The notes below the pieces were generated by a model. That model worked only from the letters and a program-made list of their open reading frames with translations, was not told the origin of the DNA and searched no databases. This document shows, piece after piece, positions 53,741 to 62,057 of a DNA stretch of 64,000 nt. Origin of the DNA: Trichormus sp. M33_DOE_039 (GTDB lineage Bacteria > Cyanobacteriota > Cyanobacteriia > Cyanobacteriales > Nostocaceae); contig DVDT01000050.1 of NCBI GenBank assembly GCA_015296085.1, forward strand, positions 124,001 through 188,000. The letters run 5' to 3'. The position numbers and the translations under genes were made by a program. Position 1 is the stretch's first letter. Each line of letters starts with the position of its first letter.

Positions 53741-54102
53741 TTATGTATTTTTATTACTCTGTAAACCAAGAATTGTAGATAGGGCTAATGCTAGTTGCTC
53801 TAGAGAATTTTCATCTAAATGACCGATAAATCTAATAATTCTTGATTTATCAATTACGCGTATTTGTTCACAAAGAATAACAGAATCTTGATTTAATCCA
53901 CCTACACCAGCAGAAATAAATACATGAGAAGGCAAAAGTGCGCGTTTAATTTTTGAGGTAAACGGTGCAATAATTGTATGAGGGCTGACAGCATTGGCTT
54001 GGTCAATTTGTACAATCACAACAGGTCTAATACCTGCTTGTTCTGTTCCCACAACTGGATTTAAATCACAAGCACTATATCCCCTCGTTTAATGTCTACC
54101 AC
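53741..54102 (-). pseudogene. PemK/MazF-type toxin, frameshifted near its N-terminus
   Basis: From a GTG at 54102 that overlaps the antitoxin stop, the first codons read VDIKRGDIVL, the usual start of PemK/MazF toxins. A missing base between about 54064 and 54075 then sets the frame off; in the shifted frame the protein continues DLNPVVGTEQAGIRPVVIVQ, the conserved next part. The 362-base span is one base short of a multiple of three. The remaining frame (from GTG at 54052) lacks the first beta-strand with R-G-D, so it is unlikely to be an active RNase. A sequencing error remains possible. Confidence 0.75.
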
Positions 54103-54326
54103 TTAATTTCCCCACGAGCTAGGCGGTTTTCATAGTCTTCTAAGTTGGAGAGATAATCAGAGAAATCTGATTCCATTAATTCCAGGGATTCATGAGAATG
54201 TAGCCAAGTTGAAGAGTCTTGATTGCTAGACTTCCAAACTAAGAAATCTATAAAATTATTCACCTCTTGAACTAGAGACTCTGGAAGTAGGCGAATTTTA
54301 GCAATGGTCTCTTCGTGTGTTTTCAT
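54096..54326 (-). CDS. Antitoxin of the PemK/MazF pair (DUF2281-like)
   Basis: The 76-residue acidic protein starts MKTHEETIAKIRLLPESLVQ, continues EVNNFIDFLVWKS and ends with a long acidic stretch (ESDFSDYLSNLEDYENRLAR). The N-terminal part resembles DUF2281/VapB-like antitoxins. AAAGG is 8 bases upstream. Its stop codon overlaps the GTG start of the toxin frame, the common layout for co-translated pairs. The toxin is broken but the antitoxin is intact. Confidence 0.7.
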   Translation of the reverse strand: MKTHEETIAKIRLLPESLVQEVNNFIDFLVWKSSNQDSSTWLHSHESLELMESDFSDYLSNLEDYENRLARGEIKW

Positions 54327-54527
54327 GGAGTTTGCCTTTTAGTCCTGAGTTTACTTCTAGCTTACTCTTTTCTACAAGATTGATTAAGAGAAGAAGTCAC
54401 CAGGACAGATGAGTTTACCTTGGGATAAACAAAGGATGACAGAAAATACTGAGGTGCATGAGGTAGCAGAAAAATTTATTCAGGCGAACTGTTATAACCC
54501 CGCAGTCTTTATAAATATCGGAAAGCC

Positions 54528-55676
54528 TTATATATTACACTCTACAAGTCTCAATGCGAGAGAAGAGAAATTCATCCACCCACCATCTCCTCCAAACGAC
54601 AGAGATTTATGAACATCCCATAATAACCGTACCCTTATGGGTAGGTGTCCTTTAGGGGAAGATGTATCCCAAGTTATACTGCTACGAGTATAGTGTATCA
54701 TCTTTCCTTTCACTCGCCATCCTACACGATCGCCAAATTTTTTCCAGGCTTCTGAATACAACTTACCGTCTGGCTTTCCGCCTACGCTCAAGTAGATTTC
54801 TTTTTGAACACTGAAGCCAAAATGTCCATTGCTATATTTTACCCACAGTTGGTCAATGTTACGGAGGTCAGTACAGGGAAAGTTGAATAATTCTTCACTT
54901 CTAATATAGTCTCCCTTCTTACGCCCCACTATCTGAAGCATTACCAGATAGGTTTCATCGTCTGCTTCCTGCCACTTTTTTGCGGCCAGTAGGTCACGTA
55001 ACCGACTATAGTCTACACCTTTTTCTGAGGCTAACTCATTTTGACGTAGTTTCTCAGCTTCTTCTTGTTCGCGTTTTACTCTTTCGGCTTCCTGTCGTTG
55101 TATTTCAGCCTCATGTTCGCGTTTTAACCTTTCCGCTTCTTCCTGTTCTCTTTGTTTTTGTAAAGCCTCAGCTTCCTGTCGTCGTCTTTCTGCTTCTTGT
55201 TGTTTGCGTTGGCGTTTCTGTTTAAGTTCTTCCACCGCAGCGCGGATACCTTTAGCTACATCCGTGAAAGCCTCATCTTGAGTATGCCAATACCTTGACA
55301 CCACAGGTTCAGCATTTTTAGGTAAAGCTTGCAGTCTAGCAAATGGCGCGCCAGCCCAATCAACACTCCGCAAAATCACCGGAATTACACAAGCTTCACC
55401 TGTATTGTGGCGTTCTATTGCCCGTTTAACTTCCACATCCCAACAATACTTAGAAAAAAGAAAGTCAGAACTGACAAGCAACAGAATAATGTCGGCTGTA
55501 TTTAAATTGTCGTTAATTTGATGATCCCATTCTTGCCCAGGTAGTATCTTGCGGTCATGCCAGCTTGATATTACACCCTGCCATTCTAATATAGTCAGGT
55601 GTTTAGCTAATTCATCCCGTAGAGTTTCATCCTTGTGAGAGTAAGAAAAGAAAAGCTTGAAAGATACCTCTGACAT
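54528..55676 (-). CDS. TIR - coiled coil - GUN4 chimeric protein
   Basis: The 382-residue protein has an N-terminal TIR domain (residues 4-145; FKLFFSYSHKDETLRDELAK, ILLLVSSDFLFSKYCWDVEV) with Glu82 in the position of the catalytic Glu of NAD-cleaving TIRs. A charged coiled coil (about 150-212; repeats of QEAERRRQEAEALQKQ type) leads to a GUN4 domain (about 218-355; DYSRLRDLLAAKKWQEADDE, RNIDQLWVKYSNGHFGFSVQ). GUN4 binds porphyrins and activates magnesium chelatase in chlorophyll synthesis. Linking it to TIR suggests tetrapyrrole-triggered NAD cleavage or signalling; that is inference. It lies 202 bases from the antitoxin gene, with no chlorophyll genes nearby. Confidence 0.9.
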   Translation of the reverse strand: MSEVSFKLFFSYSHKDETLRDELAKHLTILEWQGVISSWHDRKILPGQEWDHQINDNLNTADIILLLVSSDFLFSKYCWDVEVKRAIERHNTGEACVIPVILRSVDWAGAPFARLQALPKNAEPVVSRYWHTQDEAFTDVAKGIRAAVEELKQKRQRKQQEAERRRQEAEALQKQREQEEAERLKREHEAEIQRQEAERVKREQEEAEKLRQNELASEKGVDYSRLRDLLAAKKWQEADDETYLVMLQIVGRKKGDYIRSEELFNFPCTDLRNIDQLWVKYSNGHFGFSVQKEIYLSVGGKPDGKLYSEAWKKFGDRVGWRVKGKMIHYTRSSITWDTSSPKGHLPIRVRLLWDVHKSLSFGGDGGWMNFSSLALRLVECNI

Positions 55677-55764
55677 TTTCGCGCTCAGGAGTAGGATAAA
55701 TTAGGCTTAGGTTAAATTATAGTGTTTTTGCCTAATTTCCCTGAGATGATGTTTGGAAAATCAA

Positions 55765-55991
55765 GACCCCTCTCCAAACCTCTCCCCGAAGCGGAGAGAG
55801 GCTTTAATTCTTGCTCCCCTTTCTTTGTAGGGAAAGGCAGGGTGGTTTCATACAACCAGAGAAAAAAATAAACCTAGTTTTGAAAGCCTCTCTCCCCGTG
55901 GGGGAGAGGTTTGGAGAGGGGTAAAAATCTCAGCTACAAAACGAAAAATCAAAACTTATAGATTTTTCTTTTTTCGTATGAAACCACCCTG
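55765..55991. mobile_element. MITE-like nested inverted repeat
   Basis: Arms ACCCCTCTCCAAACCTCTCC (from 55766) and GGAGAGGTTTGGAGAGGGGT (to 55922) extend inward through GAGAGAGGCTTT and AAAGCCTCTCTC, enclosing about 75 bases. A second pair, CAGGGTGGTTTCATAC (55838-55853) and GTATGAAACCACCCTG (55976-55991), is interleaved. There is no coding capacity. It may be a non-autonomous element or a composite of two insertions. Confidence 0.55.
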
Positions 55992-56033
55992 GGGATTGGG
56001 TATTGGGGACTGGGAATAGAAAGTAACACATTC

Positions 56034-56068
56034 ACCCCCCCTACACCCTTACACCCCTACACCCCCAT
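56034..56068. repeat. C-rich heptamer repeat tract before the moeB stop
   Basis: CCCCCCTACACCCTTACACC and following CCCCTACACCCCC lie just past the end of the MoeB gene. Confidence 0.7.
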
Positions 56069-56072
56069 CATC

Positions 56073-57245
56073 TTAGTATTCGGGAACAGAAGGATCTACT
56101 TCCCGACTCCAAGCGGTGATACCACCTTTAACATTTGTACCGACAATTCCCGCATCCTTAAGGATAGCTAGGGCTTTAGCCGATCGCCCGCCCATTTTAC
56201 AATGAGCAATTAGGCGATGACCGTTGAGTATTTCTTTGACTTTGGCTACACCATTACCATTTTCAATTTCTGGTAAGGGTACTAATACTGAACCAGGAAT
56301 TTTCGCAATGTCGTACTCGTTGGGGTTACGCACATCTAGCAGCACAAAATCTTTTGCACCACTATCAAGTAATTCCTTCAACTGAGTTACAGTCATTTCT
56401 TGAATATCTTGCTGCTGTTGCGCCTCGGCTGCTTTGGCTTGGGGAATACCGCAGAATTGTTCGTAGTCTATCAGCTTTTCAATTACTGGGCGCACGGGAT
56501 TAGGACGCAGCTTTAATTCCCGGAATTTCATATCTAGGGCATTGTACAGCAACAATCTGCCACTCAATGTATTGCCATTCCCCAGAATAATTTTGACGGT
56601 TTCTGTGGCTTGAATGACACCAATAATCCCTGGCAGAATCCCTAATACTCCACCTTCTGCACAGGAAGGAACTAATCCTGGTGGTGGTGGTTCGGGGTAT
56701 AAGTCGCGGTAGTTCGGCCCACCTTCGTAGTTAAATACTGTTGCTTGTCCTTCAAAACGGAAAATTGAACCGTAAACGTTGGGTTTGTTTAACAATACGC
56801 AAGCATCGTTAACTAGATATCTGGTGGGGAAGTTATCCGTACCATCCACCACAATATCGTAATCTTTCACGATATCTAGGGCATTTTCAGAACTCAGACG
56901 CGTTTCGTAGAGGTCAACCTGACAGTAGGGGTTAATCTCATGAATGCGGTTTTTCGCTGATTCAATCTTAGGTTTACCTACCCAGGATGTACCGTGAATG
57001 ACTTGACGTTGCAAGTTGGAAGTATCTACAACATCGAAATCAACAATACCGATGCGGCCAATACCTGCGGCTGCTAAATATAACAGTAGTGGTGAACCCA
57101 GTCCCCCAGTGCCGATACATAATACACTGGCAGCTTTCAGGCGTTTTTGCCCTTCTACTCCCACTTCCGGCAAAATTAAGTGGCGGGAGTAGCGTTCGTA
57201 ATCATCTTTGGTCAACTGGATTTCATCCAGATTGGGATTGAGCAT
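56073..57245 (-). CDS. moeB: MoeB/ThiF-type adenylyltransferase with rhodanese domain
   Basis: The 390-residue protein adenylates and can sulfurate a ubiquitin-like sulfur carrier (MoaD, ThiS or similar). The ATP-binding start is VLCIGTGGLGSPLLLYLAAA, with Asp in VDFDVVDTSNLQRQ and VVDGTDNFPTRYLVNDAC. The C-terminal rhodanese has Cys in the loop HCKMGGRSAKA. The two CxxC zinc pairs of E. coli MoeB are absent: NYRDLYPEP stands where CxxC is expected and NPVRPVIE at the second site. The layout is that of MoeZ/MOCS3. A JAMM peptidase gene lies 1.3 kb upstream. Confidence 0.85.
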   Translation of the reverse strand: MLNPNLDEIQLTKDDYERYSRHLILPEVGVEGQKRLKAASVLCIGTGGLGSPLLLYLAAAGIGRIGIVDFDVVDTSNLQRQVIHGTSWVGKPKIESAKNRIHEINPYCQVDLYETRLSSENALDIVKDYDIVVDGTDNFPTRYLVNDACVLLNKPNVYGSIFRFEGQATVFNYEGGPNYRDLYPEPPPPGLVPSCAEGGVLGILPGIIGVIQATETVKIILGNGNTLSGRLLLYNALDMKFRELKLRPNPVRPVIEKLIDYEQFCGIPQAKAAEAQQQQDIQEMTVTQLKELLDSGAKDFVLLDVRNPNEYDIAKIPGSVLVPLPEIENGNGVAKVKEILNGHRLIAHCKMGGRSAKALAILKDAGIVGTNVKGGITAWSREVDPSVPEY

Positions 57246-57687
57246 AACAGTTTGAATGAGGAAGCGCGGAATATTGATTGTATCGAAAAATGATGTCTGT
57301 CTTTAAGTTTAAGTATTTAGATTATGTTATCAGGAAAGGTAGGGTATGGGGCATGGGTTAAAAATCTTACTTTCCTGTTTGGTTGTGGGTTTTTCCCATG
57401 ATTGACTGACTTAAAAAAGGGGTGTAGGGGTATAGGGGTATAGGGGTGTAAGGGAAAGACTTTTTTATGTTTTCTTATGTACGCAGTTCATGACAGCTAC
57501 TTAAGCAAAAAGAAATGACTCAGCAAGGCTGAGTTGAAAAAACAAGTTAGAGTCATAAAAATCTACGAAACTAAGCAGATTCTGATTGCCCTTTGCGGGG
57601 TAATTAGTTTCGGAAAAGTTCAATGTAGACGTTACTTCAAAAACTAATACCAGTGGTCAACAGTTGAACCAACACATCTAGGGAATA
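57246..57687. other. 442-base spacer upstream of moeB
   Basis: It includes a reversed G-rich heptamer tract (57418-57455) and the terminator of the phosphatase gene (57500-57534). No ORF is supported. Confidence 0.45.
57500..57534 (-). terminator. Terminator after the phosphatase gene
   Basis: On the minus strand ACTCAGC-CTT-GCTGAGT is followed by CATTTCTTTTTGC. It is 154 bases past the phosphatase stop. Confidence 0.5.
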
Positions 57688-58326
57688 TTATGTTCCTGGA
57701 CGAGAGCGAAGATGATCGGGTATATGATGGCGATCGCCTAATATTTCTAACAAAGGGCCATTAACATCGAATTTAACCATACTTACCGATGCAACCAAAA
57801 TATTCACCCGATAGCGATAGCGTCCCAAATCAATTCCCAGTAAGCTGCAAAGCATAATCCGAATTGTGGCTTTATGGGAAACTACTAAAACATTGCCTTG
57901 GGGATGTTTTTCTTGAATTTCAGCAATTACAGGCATAGAACGGTTAGCAATCTCTACCGCAGTTTCTCCACCTATTGGTGCATTCCAAGCAGGTTCTGTC
58001 AACCATTTTACATAATTTTCTGCGTAATTCTCCTGAGCAAACGATTTACTTTTAGTTTCCCATTTGCCGTAACTACCTTCTCTAAGTCCGTCACGCAACT
58101 GCATATCCATACCGATAGCATCACAAAATGGCTTGGCAGTTGCAATTGTGCGCTTCATCGGGCTAACATAGACTGCTGACCACTTCAATTGTCGATAAAC
58201 ATCGGCAAAACTCTCTGCCATCTGTATCCCTTCAGAAGTTAACTCGGCATCAGTTTCACCGCAGAAATTACCACTTTGACTAAAAGTAGTTTCTCCATGC
58301 CGCAGTAAATATAAATTGAGTGTCAT
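57688..58326 (-). CDS. Histidine phosphatase (phosphoglycerate-mutase-like)
   Basis: The 212-residue protein starts MTLNLYLLRHGETTFSQ with the catalytic R-H-G, and has the second His region LVVSHKATIRIMLC. The R-H-G and S-H motifs are those of the histidine phosphatase superfamily; the substrate may be a sugar phosphate or alpha-ribazole phosphate. ATG at 58326 is preferred to a longer frame beginning at 58380, as relatives start with this strand. The JAMM peptidase gene precedes it on the same strand. Confidence 0.85.
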   Translation of the reverse strand: MTLNLYLLRHGETTFSQSGNFCGETDAELTSEGIQMAESFADVYRQLKWSAVYVSPMKRTIATAKPFCDAIGMDMQLRDGLREGSYGKWETKSKSFAQENYAENYVKWLTEPAWNAPIGGETAVEIANRSMPVIAEIQEKHPQGNVLVVSHKATIRIMLCSLLGIDLGRYRYRVNILVASVSMVKFDVNGPLLEILGDRHHIPDHLRSRPGT

Positions 58327-58498
58327 AGCTTTTATTGCGATTGGGATCAAGGAGTTTGTGCAACAATAAACTACCATCAACTAGCAATCGAGTATGTGAC
58401 ACCAGGACAAAGTAATCAACCAAAAAAGTCAATCAACCACAAACTTTTGAAATCGAAGACAAAAGTAGCGATAAATACCCAAAATTTGTACCAGAGTG

Positions 58499-58996
58499 TC
58501 AATTTAAATTCGTTGAAACCTTTATATAGTCTGAATTTCCAGACTCTAGAGCCAAAATAGTTTCGGCTTGAAATTGATGATTATCGTCAAGAGTCCAACT
58601 ATTGATTTCACCAGCTACGCCGTTTTGAACAGAAACTATTATATATGAGTATCCTGTCCAAGCATATGAGCGATCGCATTCTGAGGGGACGGCAGGATAA
58701 TTGGGATGGGAATGATAGATACTAATGATATTTAATGAGCGATCGCGTGCTGATTTTTGTACTTGTAACATAACTAGGGGAGCGATCGCATATCTTCGGT
58801 TGGTGCTGTGAGTTGTATTATTCTCAGCGAAGTTATCTGCTTCGCTACTCCAAGCGTTGGCTGTGGGTATAACCTCGACTGCAGTTTTCACGCCCTCAGT
58901 CACATACCCCAGAATTAAACCACAACACTCTTCTGGATAAGTGCTTTCAGCATGGCTTTGAATAGTTTGTAAGTGTTCTGGTAAAAGTTTGATCAC
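58499..58996 (-). CDS. JAMM/MPN (M67-family) metallopeptidase
   Basis: The 165-residue protein from GTG at 58996 has the JAMM motif: Glu in [14 protein letters not shown]-x-H in [10 protein letters not shown] and Asp in CDRSYAW, which bind zinc. These enzymes remove peptides or amino acids from the C-terminus of ubiquitin-like proteins, or cleave sulfur-carrier-cysteine conjugates. A longer frame to 59083 would leave only 14 bases to the divergent gatC start and is less likely. The MoeB-rhodanese gene nearby handles ubiquitin-like sulfur carriers. No carrier gene was seen. Confidence 0.8.
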   Translation of the reverse strand: MIKLLPEHLQTIQSHAESTYPEECCGLILGYVTEGVKTAVEVIPTANAWSSEADNFAENNTTHSTNRRYAIAPLVMLQVQKSARDRSLNIISIYHSHPNYPAVPSECDRSYAWTGYSYIIVSVQNGVAGEINSWTLDDNHQFQAETILALESGNSDYIKVSTNLN

Positions 58997-59097
58997 TGCT
59001 GTCAATATCTTTAAATTCCCCAACTTCTGGTAATTATAACTATCGAACCGGGCTTTATAATGGCTATAATCATCGACCATCAACGCTGAAACTAACC

Positions 59098-59388
59098 ATG
59101 ATTGATCGGGAACAAGTTCGTAAAGTTGCTCTGCTGGCTCGTTTAGAATTAACTTCAGAAGAAGAAGAACAATTTACTACCCAGCTAGGTAGTATTTTGG
59201 AATATGTGGAGCAGTTGAGTGAGTTGGATGTTACTAATGTACCTCCTACAGCACGGGCTATTGATGTCAGCAATGTGACTAGGGAAGATGAATTACAGCC
59301 CTATCCTGAAAGAGAAGCTATCCTCAACAATGCACCTGAACAAGAAGGCGAGTTCTTTAAAGTCCCAAAAATTTTAAATGCGGATTAG
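59098..59388 (+). CDS. gatC: Aspartyl/glutamyl-tRNA amidotransferase subunit C
   Basis: The 96-residue protein matches Gat[21 protein letters not shown], then [16 protein letters not shown] and a Pro-rich middle (VPPTARA), ending [15 protein letters not shown]. GatCAB converts Glu-tRNA(Gln) to Gln-tRNA(Gln). GatA and GatB are not in the window. It converges with the kinase gene, 37 bases away. Confidence 0.95.
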   Translation: MIDREQVRKVALLARLELTSEEEEQFTTQLGSILEYVEQLSELDVTNVPPTARAIDVSNVTREDELQPYPEREAILNNAPEQEGEFFKVPKILNAD

Positions 59389-59425
59389 TTGTTAGCCATT
59401 TAGTTGATTACCTCCTATCCTCTAC

Positions 59426-61549
59426 TCAATTTTCAGGGGTAGGCATAGTAAACTCAGGACTAGGCATAGTAGGTAATACTATAGGTTGGGGTGTTACCGC
59501 GTCTAATTGTGATTGGGCTTCAGTTCGCGCCCTAATTGCTGGCTGATCATTTGGCTTGTATTTAATTGCTTGATCATAAGACGCGATCGCCTCTTTGTAG
59601 CGTTGCAAATTATACAAAGCATTGCCTCGACTATACCAACTTTCATAGTGATCAGGTTTGTGGCGTACTGCTTGACTATAGGATGCGATCGCGTCTTCGT
59701 ATTTTTGTAAATTATATTGAGAATTGCCTAAGCTATACCAAACTTGATAATTTTTAGGTTTAATTTTAGCGGCTTGATTGTAAGCTTCTATAGCTTCTGC
59801 ATAATTTTGGTTTTGATGCAGTGACCAACCCTTGCCATACCACGCTTGATAGTTATTAGAATTGCCTTTGAGGACTTGATTAAATGTCTCTATCGCTTCT
59901 GGATAACGCTGTAAGATAATTAAGATATTCCCTTTTGATAGCCAAGCTGCGTAATAATTTGCGTTGTATTTTACCGCTTGATCATAAGCTTTAATTGCGT
60001 CTTCGTAGCGTCTTAAATTAACTAGGGAGTTGCCTAAATTGTACCAAGCTCCTACATAGTTAGATTTAATTTCTACGGCTTTGTTATAAGCTGTAATTGC
60101 TTCATCATATTGTTTTAAATTTTGGAATGCTAAACCCTTGTTATACAAAGCTACATGATCATCCGCTTTTAATTCTAGAGCTTTGTTATAAGCGTTAATT
60201 GCATTGTCATACTGTTTTAATATACTGAAAGTTTCTCCTTTAGCATTCCAAACTTCGGGAGAATTTTGATTAAGTTGTAAAGCCTTGTCAAAAGAAGCGA
60301 TCGCCTCTTGATATCGCTGTAATTTTTGCAAGACGAAACCTCTACCACTCCAGGCTTCTACATAATCTGGTAAAATTTGAATTGCTCTATCATAAGCCGT
60401 CAACGCTTCTTGATATCGCTCCAATTTAGCGAGGGTTTTACCTTGTCCATACCAAGCTTGAGGATAATTTGGTCTCATGGCAGTGGCTTGGCGGTAGGAA
60501 TTTAAAGCATCTTGATAGCGTTGTAATTCAAAAAAAGTATTACCTTGTTTAGATAATTCTATCGCATTATTAATATTGACATTATTAATTATGTATGTTG
60601 CAGCTACACCAGTTAAACCGATTAATAAGATTGCAAATAAAATCTTGAGTACTATGCTTTTTTTACTTGATAAAAACTTGGTTTTTTGGGGTGGTAAAGT
60701 TGGCGTTACAGGTACGGTATGAGATGACGGTTTTTGTAACTCTGAAAGTGCTGTTAAGGCTACGGTAGCTGTCGAATAACGTTGGCGAAAATCATAACAA
60801 ACCATTTTGTCGATAAAATCTGCAAATTCTGCTGAGACGTTAGCTTGATTGCGCCAGATAATTTCATTAGTTTCACTATCGTGTTCGATGTGGAGAGGTG
60901 ATACACCAGTGAGTGCTTGAATCGCAACTATCCCTACCGCATAAATATCACTGCTAAATTTGGGATTACCTTGTGCTTGTTCACCGGGGATATATCCAGG
61001 TGTCCCAATGACTACAGTAGATTTAGGTTGACCTGCGGTGTTGATAATTTGGGTTGTAATTTGTTTAACCGCTCCAAAGTCAATCAAAACTAACTTACCA
61101 TCTTCACGACGCAAAATATTGCGGGGATTGATATCACGGTGAATCACATTTTGTTGATGGACAAATTCCAGGATGGTGAGGATTTCTTGTAAAAGTGTGG
61201 TTACTTCCGTTTCGGAGTAAGTCGTTCCTGGTGTGATTTCTTGAGAGAGGTTGTAACCGGGAATCAGTTCTTGTACCAGATAAAACTCAGCGTTATCCTC
61301 AAAGTAAGCCAAAAGTTGCGGAATGCGATCATGCGTACCTAATTTATAGAGTACCTGCGCTTCTGTATCGAATAATCGGCGTGCAATTTCTAAAGTGGTA
61401 GGATCTTTAGATTGAGGTTGGAGTTTCTTGACAACACACTTAGGCGAACCAGGTAAATGGGTATCACAAGCCACAAAAGTATCACCAAATCCCCCTCCTC
61501 CCAAGTGGCTAATAATTTGGTATCTTCCAACAAGTGTGTTTCCCAGCAT
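59426..61549 (-). CDS. Serine/threonine protein kinase with ten TPRs
   Basis: The 707-residue protein has a kinase domain (about 1-275) with the Gly-loop LGGGGFGDT, Lys in CVVKKL, the catalytic loop VIHRDINPRNIL and DFG in VLIDFGAVKQ. One helix (about 300-322; LKILFAILLIGLTGVAATYI) anchors it, and ten TPRs of about 34 residues follow (LQRYQDALNSYRQA, LERYQEALTAYDRA and so on). A Pro/Thr-rich tail ends it. The layout is that of cyanobacterial SpkC-like kinases; substrates are not known. The kinase should face the cytosol and the TPRs the other side, or the anchor could be peripheral. Confidence 0.95.
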   Translation of the reverse strand: MLGNTLVGRYQIISHLGGGGFGDTFVACDTHLPGSPKCVVKKLQPQSKDPTTLEIARRLFDTEAQVLYKLGTHDRIPQLLAYFEDNAEFYLVQELIPGYNLSQEITPGTTYSETEVTTLLQEILTILEFVHQQNVIHRDINPRNILRREDGKLVLIDFGAVKQITTQIINTAGQPKSTVVIGTPGYIPGEQAQGNPKFSSDIYAVGIVAIQALTGVSPLHIEHDSETNEIIWRNQANVSAEFADFIDKMVCYDFRQRYSTATVALTALSELQKPSSHTVPVTPTLPPQKTKFLSSKKSIVLKILFAILLIGLTGVAATYIINNVNINNAIELSKQGNTFFELQRYQDALNSYRQATAMRPNYPQAWYGQGKTLAKLERYQEALTAYDRAIQILPDYVEAWSGRGFVLQKLQRYQEAIASFDKALQLNQNSPEVWNAKGETFSILKQYDNAINAYNKALELKADDHVALYNKGLAFQNLKQYDEAITAYNKAVEIKSNYVGAWYNLGNSLVNLRRYEDAIKAYDQAVKYNANYYAAWLSKGNILIILQRYPEAIETFNQVLKGNSNNYQAWYGKGWSLHQNQNYAEAIEAYNQAAKIKPKNYQVWYSLGNSQYNLQKYEDAIASYSQAVRHKPDHYESWYSRGNALYNLQRYKEAIASYDQAIKYKPNDQPAIRARTEAQSQLDAVTPQPIVLPTMPSPEFTMPTPEN

Positions 61550-61700
61550 CCAGTGTACCTAGTTAAGTGCATTGTAATCTGATTCCAATCTTGCCACAGG
61601 TTTGGGGATTAGAAATGGGGAACGAGGAATGGGGAATTGCAACAAGGGCTAGGGGCAGAACTAATAACACAAACTGTTAACAATTGACTCTCTTAAAGAT

Positions 61701-61728
61701 GTAGAGACATTGCATGCAACGTCTCTAC
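61701..61728. repeat. Near-perfect copy of the GTAGAGACG palindrome
   Basis: GTAGAGACATTGCA followed by TGCAACGTCTCTAC. One mismatch from the perfect copy at 43305. Confidence 0.75.
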
Positions 61729-61747
61729 ATTTTCCCCCTTCCTTAGC

Positions 61748-61958
61748 CTACGGTGTACAAACAAGTTTGATCACTCTATCCTGCATCGTTTTGATCCCCC
61801 TAAATCCACGCCACTTGCTTTAAGCCGGGAAACCCGTCCAACGCAGTGGTTCCCCTTAAAAAGGGGGACTTTGATTCCAGTTCCCCCTTTTTTCAAGGGA
61901 GGTTAGGAGGGATCAAGCCACATTTTGCACCTAGCACCCAGATGTGTGTACACCGTAG
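61748..61958. mobile_element. MITE-like element bounded by CTACGGTGTACA
   Basis: Perfect 12-base ends CTACGGTGTACA (61748-61759) and TGTACACCGTAG (61947-61958) enclose an inner inverted pair, TTGATCCCCCTAAATCC (61791-61807) and GGTTAGGAGGGATCAA (61901-61916). A G/C-rich hairpin with AAAAAGGGGGA and TTCCCCCTTTTTT is in the middle. It has no coding capacity. Confidence 0.55.
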
Positions 61959-62057
61959 CTTCCCTGGCAGGGAAGGAGTTGGGGGTTAGATTTAAAAAAA
62001 GTTGCACACGGCGTTGGTGATTAATTTTGAATTAAGTTGAGCTAATGACTAATCCTC

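Larger units (their letters stand above)
61550..62057. other. 508-base spacer with two repeats
   Basis: It holds the near-perfect GTAGAGAC palindrome at 61701-61728 and the large element at 61748-61958. The rest is AT-rich. Confidence 0.5.

Noticed and set aside
54409-54612. 67-codon plus-strand ORF before the TIR-GUN4 gene end
   Set aside because: It overlaps the 3' end of the TIR-GUN4 gene on the other strand, and the overlapping part reads as its shadow. The first 40 codons have no recognisable family.
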